A DNA stretch of 20,677 nucleotides from a virus. The DNA lies in the IMG/VR virus record IMGVR_UViG_3300025395_000047, positions 1 to 20,677 of that record; one strand, written 5' to 3'. Positions 1 to 5,126 of the stretch are shown piece after piece. Within the stretch, counting starts at the first letter, position 1. Each line of letters opens with the position of its first letter. The notes beneath the pieces were generated by a model that was not told the DNA's origin, did no database searches, and worked only from the letters and a program-made list of their open reading frames with translations. Both the position numbers and the translations under genes were made by a program.

Positions 1-196
1 CTTGCTCTAATTCCTTAGCTGTGTTTAAGGCTTGCATAAACTGTGGATAAGTATCTCTCCATAAGTATAAAGTTCTAATAGCAAAGCCTAATTCTTTGGC
101 TATTTGCTCTACAGACTTACCCATAGCGCCCAACTCCACGACTTTATCGCAGAATGATTCGTCATAATCAGTTGGTCTACCACCAGGATGTGTCAT
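1..196 (-). CDS. Terminase small subunit, 3' end cut off by window
   Basis: The first 65 residues are in the window. They begin MTHPGGRPTDYDESF and continue with a helix-turn-helix typical of phage small terminases (GKSVEQIAKELGF, then RTLYLWRDTYPQF and an acidic/basic helix). Small terminases bind the packaging site on concatemeric phage DNA and hand it to the large ATPase/nuclease subunit. The start ATG (196-194) overlaps the stop of the upstream gene as ATGA, the junction used throughout this operon. The GRP-x-x-Y-D opening and HTH spacing match families annotated as terminase small subunit. A different HTH regulator cannot be excluded without the C-terminus. The large subunit would be expected just beyond the left edge. 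Confidence 0.75.
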   Translation of the reverse strand, partial: MTHPGGRPTDYDESFCDKVVELGAMGKSVEQIAKELGFAIRTLYLWRDTYPQFMQALNTAKELEQ

Positions 197-825
197 TCTT
201 TACCTTCTTCGTGATAACCAAACTCATAAGGATAACCTTCAGTTGACAATGTTTTGGCAGGTACAGTCTTTTTAAGAATATCGTAATCGCCATCTAAAAC
301 ATTTTCACCATGCCACTTTGCATAATGGTTACTTGTTGTTACCCAATCCCCATGATTGATGTCTTTTATCCCTTTTGGAACTGCTCTATATATTTCAATA
401 GGAGCATAAGGCTTACCTCTAGCTTTTAATGCAGCTATTCTCCATTGAGAATCAATTATTGGGTCACCAATACCATAAAGTCTTTTGCCACTAGCTGAAT
501 AAACATCAGATGGCATAATTTGTGTTAAATCGTGTAAAAAAGCACCGTAATTGTTTGCATTAGGCGCTACATGACTACCTTGATATTCAAGGCTTCCCAC
601 AGGGCTATAAGATGCTGCCATTGACCTACCCAATTCTTGAGTAGCTGGCCCATATTTAAGACCTTCTTGAGCAGCTCGATAAGTAAGATCGTTTAAATCT
701 CTAGCTTGATCGTTTGCATTACCAACTGCTTGTTGAATACTACCAACTGGATTGGAAACAACATCCCCTAGCCTACGTTTAAAGCTATCTATTGAACTAT
801 AAATGTTAGCTAGGGTTGGCATCAT
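193..825 (-). CDS. ADP-ribosyltransferase-like phage protein
   Basis: A 210-residue protein. The N-terminal ~75 residues look helical and polar. The C-terminal ~70 residues resemble the ADP-ribosyltransferase-like (ART) domain found in large polyvalent phage proteins. Visible candidates are an Arg in IYRAVP (R147), the strand GDWVTTS (159-165) followed by YAKWHG (169-173) in place of the S-T-S element, and YEFGY (200-204) near the end in place of the catalytic Glu region. ARTs move ADP-ribose from NAD+ to a protein or nucleic acid; here the target is unknown. ATG at 825 (alternative ATG at 822 with better spacing from AAAGG) overlaps the preceding stop, and its own stop overlaps the small-terminase start as ATGA. 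The fold assignment is inference from motif spacing; enzymatic activity is unproven. Confidence 0.6.
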   Translation of the reverse strand: MMPTLANIYSSIDSFKRRLGDVVSNPVGSIQQAVGNANDQARDLNDLTYRAAQEGLKYGPATQELGRSMAASYSPVGSLEYQGSHVAPNANNYGAFLHDLTQIMPSDVYSASGKRLYGIGDPIIDSQWRIAALKARGKPYAPIEIYRAVPKGIKDINHGDWVTTSNHYAKWHGENVLDGDYDILKKTVPAKTLSTEGYPYEFGYHEEGKE

Positions 826-980
826 TCAGCCTTTGGTGCTTCTTGAACTTCAGGCTTGGGGGCTTGAGCTTGTGCGTTCTGAACCATTTTGTTCAACAAC
901 TCAGTCAAGTCTCTAATCTTGTGCTCAAGTGCTTGGATGACCAAATTAACCTCTTGGGTTGAATGTGTAAAGTTAAACAT
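822..980 (-). CDS. Small hypothetical protein, coiled-coil-like, 52 aa
   Basis: Begins MFNFTHSTQEVNLVIQAL. The middle part has heptad-like hydrophobics (VNLVIQALEHKIRDLTELLNKM) and suits a short coiled coil, and the tail is rich in Ala, Pro, Gln and Glu. Its stop overlaps the next gene as ATGATG, and its ATG (980-978) shares one base with the upstream TAA (TAATG). It sits between the small basic proteins and the ART-like gene. I do not recognise the function. The coupled junctions on both sides are the main reason to accept it. Confidence 0.65.
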   Translation of the reverse strand: MFNFTHSTQEVNLVIQALEHKIRDLTELLNKMVQNAQAQAPKPEVQEAPKAE

Positions 981-1132
981 TATTTCTTACCTTTCTTTTC
1001 TGTCTTTTTAGCTGCTTCACGTTTGATGGCGTAACTGATCGCTACCGCTTGTTTGATGGGTTTACCGGCTTTTACTTCGGTTTCGATGTTTTTCTTTTGA
1101 GTCTTCTCAGACTTACCTTTGATTAGTGGCAT
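980..1132 (-). CDS. Small basic phage protein, 50 aa (MPLIKGK family)
   Basis: Begins MPLIKGKSEKTQKKN, followed by ETEVKAGKPIKQAVAIS and a Lys-rich end. From memory this matches a very common family of ~50-residue phage proteins with the pattern MPLIK.KS......N...E...GKP.KQA.AI.Y..KR. Their function is unknown. The positive charge suggests nucleic-acid contact or packaging along with DNA, but that is only inference. Its start directly follows the TAA of the DUF6321-like gene and its TAA overlaps the next ATG by one base, so it is translated within a tight cluster. Confidence 0.75.
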   Translation of the reverse strand: MPLIKGKSEKTQKKNIETEVKAGKPIKQAVAISYAIKREAAKKTEKKGKK

Positions 1133-1405
1133 TTAACAGTTCCAGTTCTTTAATGATGCTTTAGCCCTTTCTGCAGGCCCTTTAGCGTTCTTTACTACCC
1201 CTTCCATGCGGGCACAAAAAGATGCCTTACGCCCCTCGTCTTTTTTAGTCTTGGGGTTTGGGGCAGGTGCTTTCAAGTTTGAGCCATTCTTAGCGTTGTA
1301 CTCTGCCCTTCCTTTGGCAGTCATACCAGCGCCTTTGTCCGTAGGGTTGTAGGTCTTACCTTTCCCTGTGGTCTTATGCTCAATAGGTTTGTCGTGTTTT
1401 TTCAT
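1133..1405 (-). CDS. DUF6321-like small phage protein
   Basis: A 90-residue Lys-rich protein. It has KGAGMTAKGRAEYN (about 24-37), then a variable Pro/Lys stretch, then RKASFCARM (59-67) and the C-terminal LKNWNC (85-90). These match the signature I associate with DUF6321 of phage proteins (KGAGLT..G...Y..., KSFCARM.G, and a terminal K.W.C). The family has no known function; the conserved Cys residues and basic character could indicate metal or nucleic-acid binding. The start overlaps the upstream stop as ATGA (1402-1405). It belongs to the cluster of four small proteins that follow the GroES-like gene. Confidence 0.75.
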   Translation of the reverse strand: MKKHDKPIEHKTTGKGKTYNPTDKGAGMTAKGRAEYNAKNGSNLKAPAPNPKTKKDEGRKASFCARMEGVVKNAKGPAERAKASLKNWNC

Positions 1406-1566
1406 TTCTTTGCCGTCTTTGCGCTATCTTTGAACGCTTTAGCAGTAGGAGCGCCTTTAGTGCCAGGTTTACGCATACGCTCTACCTTCTCACCTTTGGC
1501 CTTCTCCTCTGCTATCCGAGCCTGTTTAGCGTGGATATTTGCATAAAGTCCAGGTTTACTCGCCAT
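1402..1566 (-). CDS. Small basic phage protein, 54 aa (ASKPGLYANIHAK family)
   Basis: Begins MASKPGLYANIHAKQARI and ends with KGAPTAKAFKDSAKTAKK. From memory this is a widespread small phage protein family (KPGLYANIHAK.RI..G....MRKPG..GAPTA.AF..SAKTAK) of unknown function. An upstream in-frame extension to 1608 exists, but the family start is the ATG at 1566 (or 1569), close behind GAGGAAG and overlapping the end of the upstream acidic gene by 11 bp. Together with the 50-aa and DUF6321-like genes it forms a set often seen side by side in phage genomes. Confidence 0.75.
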   Translation of the reverse strand: MASKPGLYANIHAKQARIAEEKAKGEKVERMRKPGTKGAPTAKAFKDSAKTAKK

Positions 1567-1720
1567 CATCTTCCTCGTCTTCTTCCCACTCAATCTCGTC
1601 TTCAGCAAAAGCTACTAGCAAGTCAGCCAACTCTACCCAATCTGTTGTTTCAGGGCCAACTTGGTCAATAGCGTAACGTGCAACTTCGTATCTGAAATCT
1701 CTGTCTGTAGTCTCAAACAT
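1556..1720 (-). CDS. Small acidic hypothetical protein, 54 aa
   Basis: Begins MFETTDRDFRYEVARYA and ends in a strongly acidic tail (EIEWEEDEEDDGE). The start at 1720 has a very good ribosome-binding site (GAGGAG six bases upstream), so the longer in-frame reading to 1744 is rejected. It lies 2 bp after the GroES-like stop and overlaps the following gene. The fold of residues 8-45 looks helical (ARYAIDQVGPETTDWVELADLLVAFA). Function unknown; the charge is opposite to that of its basic neighbours. Confidence 0.65.
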   Translation of the reverse strand: MFETTDRDFRYEVARYAIDQVGPETTDWVELADLLVAFAEDEIEWEEDEEDDGE

Positions 1721-1722
1721 AA

Positions 1723-1980
1723 TCACTCCTCTAGAATGGCGCATATATCTGCCTCTTGGATAATTTGATAGTCTTGACCGTCTATTCTCTGAACAGGCCA
1801 GTTAAGATAATCACCGTTCCCATACTTAATAAAGTCACCAACCATTGCCTGATCGACCAATGGCCCAATAGCAACAATAGTACCTTCATTAAAGGGTTCT
1901 TTATTATCAACATAGATTATGTCAGATATGTTTCTGACCAACGGCTTCACAACCACTCGATCTCTCAAAGGTTTAAGCAT
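1723..1980 (-). CDS. Phage-encoded co-chaperonin, GroES family
   Basis: An 85-residue protein starting MLKPLRDRVVVKPLVRN, which matches the GroES N-terminus (IRPLxDRVxVK). Further GroES marks are EGTIVAIGP (32-40, family G.V.AVG.G), VGDFIKYG (47-54, family vGD.V.f..) and the end YQIIQEADICAILEE (71-85, family y.i..e.DILAI.e). The mobile-loop region (16-31) keeps a hydrophobic IIYV, comparable with IVL of E. coli GroES, which contacts GroEL. The roof loop is short, and total length is a little below the usual ~95. It would cap host GroEL during folding of phage proteins, as T4 gp31 does. Start chosen for GGGAGG ten bases upstream, overlapping the previous gene by 8 bp. Confidence 0.85.
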   Translation of the reverse strand: MLKPLRDRVVVKPLVRNISDIIYVDNKEPFNEGTIVAIGPLVDQAMVGDFIKYGNGDYLNWPVQRIDGQDYQIIQEADICAILEE

Positions 1981-2212
1981 TTTTTGTTGGCCTCCCACGT
2001 TTCTTTGGCTCTTGGTACATAGGTAAACTCGTTAGTTCCCTCGCCATGCTCTCAAAAGTAGGAATAGGCGTGGGTTCATCGGAATATTTTCTATTCTCGA
2101 ATTCTCCACACCATTCGTTCTCATGTCTGTTTTGATAGACAGGATACCTACGACATTGCCCTAGTGTATCTTTACCCAAGAAATAACGACATGACTTACA
2201 ATTACTATCCAT
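1973..2212 (-). CDS. Small Cys-rich protein with AT-hook-like tail
   Basis: A 79-residue protein beginning MDSNCKSCRYFLG. Four Cys are spaced as C-x2-C (5 and 8), C20 and C35 (in NEWCGEF), a pattern suited to binding one Zn or Fe-S cluster; similar 'CxxCRYF...GxCrRyP...WCGEF' proteins are frequent in phages and bacteria. The C-terminus has KKRGRPTKNA, an AT-hook-like GRP motif. The start at 2212 has AAGGAG five bases upstream. The stop overlaps the GroES-like gene by 8 bp. Function unknown; DNA binding is an inference from the tail. Confidence 0.7.
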   Translation of the reverse strand: MDSNCKSCRYFLGKDTLGQCRRYPVYQNRHENEWCGEFENRKYSDEPTPIPTFESMARELTSLPMYQEPKKRGRPTKNA

Positions 2213-2235
2213 CACAACTCCTTTTGTGTTGGCTA

Positions 2236-2271
2236 GAAGCCCCTAAAAGACTGCAATCTTCTAGGGGTTTC
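2236..2271. other. Strong hairpin in intergenic gap
   Basis: An inverted repeat with arms 2236-2250 and 2257-2271 around a 6-nt loop, nearly perfect (core CCCCTAAAAGA / TCTTCTAGGGG). On the plus strand it is followed by GCTTTTT, so it looks like a terminator for antisense transcription. On the minus strand, where the genes lie, no T-run follows; there it would be an RNA hairpin after the Met-rich gene and before the Cys-rich gene, possibly a processing or stability element. Confidence 0.55.
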
Positions 2272-2276
2272 GCTTT

Positions 2277-2612
2277 TTACATATCTTGAACGTGATCGTA
2301 ACGCTTGTGATCGTAGCAAGATTCTTCTGAAACCTTACCCTTCATCTCACCCATGCGTCCATCGTGATGGCCCATGTGTGATGCTTCACGCATACCAATA
2401 CCGTCTGCTTTACCCATGCCAACTCCACCTTCGATGGGCATCTTACGCTCACCACTTGTGTCGCTGCTCAAAGCTCCCTTAGGAATCTTCTCACCAGATG
2501 CGCCAGGCACAAACTTCTCTTTGTCCATTTTAGGAACGCTAACCTTTTTGTCACCAGTCATATCTGATGACATAACGCCCTTAGGCATTTTTTCCATTTT
2601 TGGATAACCCAT
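2277..2612 (-). CDS. Met/Gly/Lys-rich repeat protein, hypothetical
   Basis: A 111-residue protein beginning MGYPKMEKMPKG. It has an internal repeat: MPKGVMSSDMTGDKK (9-23) and IPKGALSSDTSGERK (43-57), so the unit is [MI]PKG-x2-SSD-x2-G-x-x-K. The rest is rich in Met, Gly, His and charged residues and looks disordered, ending in a His/Asp/Tyr tail. A good site (AAGGA, eight bases upstream) supports the start. It is preceded by a terminator and followed by a hairpin, so it may start a separate transcript leading into the GroES and terminase genes. I do not recognise the function. Confidence 0.6.
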   Translation of the reverse strand: MGYPKMEKMPKGVMSSDMTGDKKVSVPKMDKEKFVPGASGEKIPKGALSSDTSGERKMPIEGGVGMGKADGIGMREASHMGHHDGRMGEMKGKVSEESCYDHKRYDHVQDM

Positions 2613-2634
2613 TTTTAATTCCTTTGTTTCTTTG

Positions 2635-2662
2635 CAAAAAACACTACTCTTGTAGCGCTTTT
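2635..2662 (-). terminator. Intrinsic terminator after recombination operon
   Basis: On the minus strand AAAAGCGCTAC, loop AAGA, GTAGTG, then a run of six T. The arms pair with two G-U pairs, and the A-run pairs with part of the T-run. It lies just after the stop of the SSB-like gene and before the Met-rich gene. Confidence 0.6.
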
Positions 2663-2671
2663 ACTATATCA
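2663..2671 (-). promoter_or_regulatory. Possible extended -10 promoter element
   Basis: TGATATAGT on the minus strand is a good extended -10 (TGn plus TATAGT). No clear -35 is visible. Transcription would start inside the 5' arm of the adjacent terminator and so might bypass it and serve the Met-rich/GroES/terminase genes. Weak evidence. Confidence 0.25.
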
Positions 2672-2675
2672 CAAA

Positions 2676-2912
2676 TCAAAATGGAATACTACTATCCTCA
2701 AACTGCTCTTTTGGCTCTTTTGGCTTGGGTACATTTAAATATGCCCAACCATTCCAATGCTCGTCAGTCAAAGGCATAAGGTCTAGTTTTAACATCAATC
2801 CATTTTTAGTATCAATGACCGACCCAATTCTTTGGTATCTGTTCTTTTTCTCACCGTTTGCATTGGTATAAGACCCAACAATTGCGGTCACTTCATATTG
2901 CGTTCTTGACAT
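2676..2912 (-). CDS. Small OB-like protein with SSB-type C-terminal tip
   Basis: A 78-residue protein: a beta-rich body (YEVTAIVGSYTN, then NRYQRIGSVIDTKNG, MLKLDLMPL, WNGWAYLNV) followed by a Pro/Lys/Glu linker and the end FEDSSIPF. The acidic-then-IPF tip is the feature by which single-stranded DNA-binding proteins recruit partner proteins. Similar short phage and plasmid proteins with G.v......K..LPL are known to me, without firm function. It lies directly after the YqaJ exonuclease (20-bp overlap) and has AAGGAG six bases before its ATG. Best read as a minimal single-strand-binding accessory protein of the recombination module; the fold is inferred. Confidence 0.55.
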   Translation of the reverse strand: MSRTQYEVTAIVGSYTNANGEKKNRYQRIGSVIDTKNGLMLKLDLMPLTDEHWNGWAYLNVPKPKEPKEQFEDSSIPF

Positions 2913-3522
2913 TTAAACTCCTTAAAATGTTTACTTTTTCACTAACTTCTAACAAAAACTGTCTAATTTCTTCTTCCAACGACTTGGCATAAAGTTGCTC
3001 TAAGTTCAATCTTTGGATGTAAAGCTGCAAATCTTCAGGCATCCTCGGATCAAAACTTACAAAATCACACCAAGTCCGACCTGTACACAACATCTGCCAC
3101 ACCATTTGAGGCACATATTTGTCAGGAATCTTGTTCTTGACCAATGTGTCAATGTGCGTTGCTGAGTTGGGACACTTGATCTCTATCAATCCATCCCCTG
3201 CAAAGCCGTCAGGAGAAGCCCCAGACATCTCAATCGTTGGATGGTCAATAAACCCTACCTCCTCAACCAAAATTCCCTTGTGAAGCTCATAGGCAGCTCT
3301 AGCAAGTGGCTCTGTCTCAGTACCCCATTGCATCGCAGCGTTGGTAAAACCCTCGCTTGGCTTATTAGTGAGTCTTTCAACCACCAACTGTGCCATATAG
3401 TTCTCACGACTTGCTGAGTACCCTGATTTGGTTTTGGCTATGACATCTGCAACCCTTGAGGCCGTAACTTTGCCTAATCGTTGTAAATGCCAAGCCTCCG
3501 TTCTTTGTTCTACATCACTCAT
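2893..3522 (-). CDS. YqaJ-family viral recombinase exonuclease
   Basis: A 209-residue protein of the YqaJ/lambda-exonuclease group in the PD-(D/E)xK superfamily, which degrades one strand of duplex ends to expose 3' single strands for annealing. Visible motifs: QRTEAWHLQRLGKVTAS (6-22) at the N-terminus, WGTETEPLAR (66-75), SPDG (103-106, catalytic Asp105), EIKCP (114-118, catalytic Glu114 and Lys116) and YVPQMVWQM (136-144), the usual YxxQ...Q helix. Length is normal. ATG at 3522 overlaps the previous stop as ATGA. Its partner here is the ERF annealing protein at 5308-5856; about ten small genes separate the two. Confidence 0.92.
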   Translation of the reverse strand: MSDVEQRTEAWHLQRLGKVTASRVADVIAKTKSGYSASRENYMAQLVVERLTNKPSEGFTNAAMQWGTETEPLARAAYELHKGILVEEVGFIDHPTIEMSGASPDGFAGDGLIEIKCPNSATHIDTLVKNKIPDKYVPQMVWQMLCTGRTWCDFVSFDPRMPEDLQLYIQRLNLEQLYAKSLEEEIRQFLLEVSEKVNILRSLNVKNAI

Positions 3523-3737
3523 GTATTCTTTTCCTTGAGCTTGGCTTCAATTGCCATACCCACATCAAAAATGTTTACGCTTCCTCTAACACCGCCTTTC
3601 GGGTCAACAACTTTAAGATTGCAACATTCCTCAAAACACTCATGAATCTCATCTTCCGTCAGTCCTACCCAAGGCTTTTTATCAAACAAACCGATTAAAT
3701 AAGACCTAGCATCTAAATGATAGTCTTCGTCAGTCAT
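3519..3737 (-). CDS. Small hypothetical protein, 72 aa
   Basis: Begins MTDEDYHLDARSYLIG. A charged, probably helical protein with an odd Cys cluster in the middle (HECFEECCNL). The start is the ATG at 3737, part of an ATGA overlap with the upstream gene and preceded by AAGGGG; the longer in-frame reading to 3770 has no support. The stop overlaps the YqaJ start as ATGA. No family recognised. Confidence 0.65.
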   Translation of the reverse strand: MTDEDYHLDARSYLIGLFDKKPWVGLTEDEIHECFEECCNLKVVDPKGGVRGSVNIFDVGMAIEAKLKEKNT

Positions 3738-3758
3738 TCTTGTCCCCTTGCTCGGATT
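3730..3758. repeat. Direct repeat, copy 1 (29 bp)
   Basis: Identical to 4145-4173. It covers, on the minus strand, the codons for the RARGQE end of a paralogue, the AAGGGG ribosome-binding site inside those codons, and the ATGA start of the next gene. It marks one edge of the duplicated small gene. Confidence 0.9.
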
Positions 3759-3982
3759 GCACCAGCACATTCGCTTGCTCCCTCACCCATGAATTCGTAT
3801 CTACCTTGTATGTCTATCCATGATAAGTAAAAACCATCACAAATTTCAGCACACGCCTCACGTTCTTTTTCTGCTACCAATTTGGCAAAGTCTATAAACA
3901 TTTTTAATGCAGGTGAATCATCCTCTGGTCTTTCACATCCACCTATTTGCATAACCATCTCAATGATTTCTTCTTTAGTCAT
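3734..3982 (-). CDS. Small phage protein, paralogue A (MTKEEIIEM...IRARGQE)
   Basis: An 82-residue protein: MTKEEIIEMVMQIGG, a spacer, then FAKLVAEKEREACAEIC (helix with Cys) and an end in AGAIRARGQE. I know this pattern (MT.EEII.MA...G......FA.LVA..EREACA..C......AIRARG) as a very common small protein of proteobacterial phages, function unknown. The start at 3982 is preceded by GGGAGG and forms ATGA with the upstream gene. A second copy lies at 4149-4376 with a different middle part, so the gene has been duplicated with one small gene between the copies. Confidence 0.75.
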   Translation of the reverse strand: MTKEEIIEMVMQIGGCERPEDDSPALKMFIDFAKLVAEKEREACAEICDGFYLSWIDIQGRYEFMGEGASECAGAIRARGQE

Positions 3983-4152
3983 TTTGCATCCTCCCAAATC
4001 CATCCCAACAATTCTGTTGTGTTTTTGATTTGTTCATTAGTAGGTTTTGCATACATTGCAAATTTTGTTGTATGTCCACCTCCATACAAACACCAATAAC
4101 CAACTGGTTTAGGTGGTTTATAAATAGTAAATCCTGTTTTTTGTTCAGTCAT
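3979..4152 (-). CDS. Small hypothetical protein between paralogues, 57 aa
   Basis: Begins MTEQKTGFTIYKPPKP and continues VGYWCLYGGGHTTKF, with a WIWEDAK end. Aromatic- and Gly-rich in the middle. Both ends form ATGA overlaps with the flanking paralogous genes, and its own ribosome-binding context (AAGGGGACAAGA) is the same as that before the 72-aa gene at 3737, because the sequence before each is duplicated. No family recognised. Confidence 0.65.
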   Translation of the reverse strand: MTEQKTGFTIYKPPKPVGYWCLYGGGHTTKFAMYAKPTNEQIKNTTELLGWIWEDAK

Positions 4153-4173
4153 TCTTGTCCCCTTGCTCGGATT
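4145..4173. repeat. Direct repeat, copy 2 (29 bp)
   Basis: Identical to 3730-3758. Recombination between the two copies would delete about 415 bp, that is one paralogue plus the 57-aa gene, leaving an intact coupled reading arrangement. Confidence 0.9.
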
Positions 4174-4376
4174 AGTGTTGCATGGTAATTGGTATCACCT
4201 TTAGCGTAATCCTCATAATATTCACAAATATTTGCACATTCTTCACGTTCTTTTTCTGCTACTAGTTTGGCAAAACGTGATAAATCGTCAACATCCAAAC
4301 GCCATTCATCTGGATACTTTTCAGGGCTATAACCTCCAGCCACTCTAACCATTTCTATAATTTCTTCTTTAGTCAT
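4149..4376 (-). CDS. Small phage protein, paralogue B (MTKEEIIEM...IRARGQE)
   Basis: A 75-residue protein sharing its N-terminus (MTKEEIIEMV), its central helix (FAKLVAEKERE-x-CA-x-IC) and its C-terminus (IRARGQE) with the gene at 3734-3982, while residues 11-33 differ. The last codons and following start signal are nearly identical DNA (see repeat at 4145-4173). Its ATG shares one base with the upstream TGA. Function unknown; the duplication suggests either recent copying or concerted exchange of the ends. Confidence 0.75.
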   Translation of the reverse strand: MTKEEIIEMVRVAGGYSPEKYPDEWRLDVDDLSRFAKLVAEKEREECANICEYYEDYAKGDTNYHATLIRARGQE

Positions 4377-4648
4377 CAGTAATCCTTTTGTAAAGCGTAT
4401 TCGTACAAACCCGCTTTGATGTATCGTTTGTTGATCGTGTAAGCCCCAAATCTAGGTTTCCTAAGATTCCTCAACTGAGCACTTACACTCGCTTCAGGGT
4501 CACCAGTAATCTCGCTCAACTGTTTAAGCGTATACCATCTCCCATCGTTGATAGCTTCTTTCACTCGCAATAGTTGACCTGTTAGCCTTTGACTATCACG
4601 CTCGTGATCGTAGTCAGCGCCATCAAATATCAGTTCGCTTTGCTTCAT
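4376..4648 (-). CDS. Small winged-helix DNA-binding protein
   Basis: A 90-residue protein starting MKQSELIFDGADYDHERD. Residues ~25-90 form a winged helix: LLRVKEAINDGRWYTLKQLSEITGDPEASVSAQLRNLRKPRFGAY in outline (helix, 'W.TL.eis..TG.pe.SvsaqLR.LRK' recognition region) then the wing NKRYIKAGLYEY. I recognise this pattern from phage and bacterial proteins annotated as HTH. It may regulate early genes or act with the recombination module. The real start lies inside the upstream gene (26-bp overlap; ATG at 4657 also possible); the much longer open frame upstream overlaps the neighbouring gene and is not used. Confidence 0.7.
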   Translation of the reverse strand: MKQSELIFDGADYDHERDSQRLTGQLLRVKEAINDGRWYTLKQLSEITGDPEASVSAQLRNLRKPRFGAYTINKRYIKAGLYEYALQKDY

Positions 4649-4808
4649 CGGATACATAGCTAATCCCAACATAGTCAATATCGAGCTTGTCCATCTTTTC
4701 ATCGTAAAAAACAATGTGTGCAAAGTCATCAGGCTCAAACTGGTGAACCATCTCCATGTAAGACACAATCATTTTTATCAACTCAGACTTGTTTACGTTA
4801 ATTCTCAT
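4623..4808 (-). CDS. Small hypothetical protein, 61 aa
   Basis: Begins MRINVNKSELIKMIVSY, with helix EMVHQFEPDD followed by strands AHIVFYDEKMDKLDIDYVGIS. ATG at 4808 overlaps the previous stop as ATGA. The compact alpha/beta pattern looks like a folded protein, but I recognise no family. It overlaps the winged-helix gene by 26 bp. Confidence 0.6.
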   Translation of the reverse strand: MRINVNKSELIKMIVSYMEMVHQFEPDDFAHIVFYDEKMDKLDIDYVGISYVSDEAKRTDI

Positions 4809-4981
4809 TTTCTGTCCTTTAATATATCTGCTGCCAATTCATCGTAGTAATACTGCGACATTATCTCTTTTAACAATTTGTAAAACTCTCTCTTTTCCTC
4901 AGATTCAAACGTATTGAATTCATCTGTAGGCTTGACCCACAATTCACCGTTCTTATCCAAGTCAACATTAAATAACCTCAT
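4805..4981 (-). CDS. Small hypothetical protein, 58 aa
   Basis: Begins MRLFNVDLDKNGELWV, then KPTDEFNTFESEEKREFY and a helical end LKEIMSQYYYDELAADILKDRK. The ATG at 4981 has GAGGAG upstream and lies within the last codons of the Cys-containing gene before it (14-bp overlap). The longer open frame to 5035 is not used, since it would sit wholly inside the neighbour. Function unknown. Confidence 0.6.
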   Translation of the reverse strand: MRLFNVDLDKNGELWVKPTDEFNTFESEEKREFYKLLKEIMSQYYYDELAADILKDRK

Positions 4982-5126
4982 CGTCCCACTCCTCTGTTTC
5001 TTCACATCGCTCGCAACCAGGGTGCTCTGGGTCACGACAATGTGGTGCTCTGTTTAACAAATATCTGTAGTTTCTCTGTGCTTGTTCTAGCATCCTGTAC
5101 TCGTGTACAACATCTTCGTCAATCAT
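4968..5126 (-). CDS. Small hypothetical protein with CHCC cluster, 52 aa
   Basis: Begins MIDEDVVHEYRMLEQAQ, a helix followed by a compact cluster: C30, H35, C38 and C41 (CRDPEHPGCERCE), then an acidic tail. The four residues could hold one zinc ion. ATG at 5126 overlaps the upstream stop as ATGA; there is a 14-bp overlap with the next gene. Function unknown. Confidence 0.65.
   Translation of the reverse strand: MIDEDVVHEYRMLEQAQRNYRYLLNRAPHCRDPEHPGCERCEETEEWDDEVI

Noticed and set aside
42-50. DnaA-box 9-mer near the left edge (and another at 19713)
   Set aside because: Both lie within genes as part of ordinary codons; no cluster, so not evidence for an origin.
2374-2607. Plus-strand open frame opposite the Met-rich gene
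   Set aside because: Antisense shadow of a repeat-rich gene with a good start signal on the minus strand.
3730-4173. CRISPR-like or iteron reading of the 29-bp repeat
   Set aside because: Only two copies about 415 bp apart, and they are coding ends of paralogous genes.
4657-4768. Longer N-terminus for the winged-helix protein
   Set aside because: It would lie fully over the neighbouring coupled gene and has Trp/Met/Leu-rich nonsense-like sequence.
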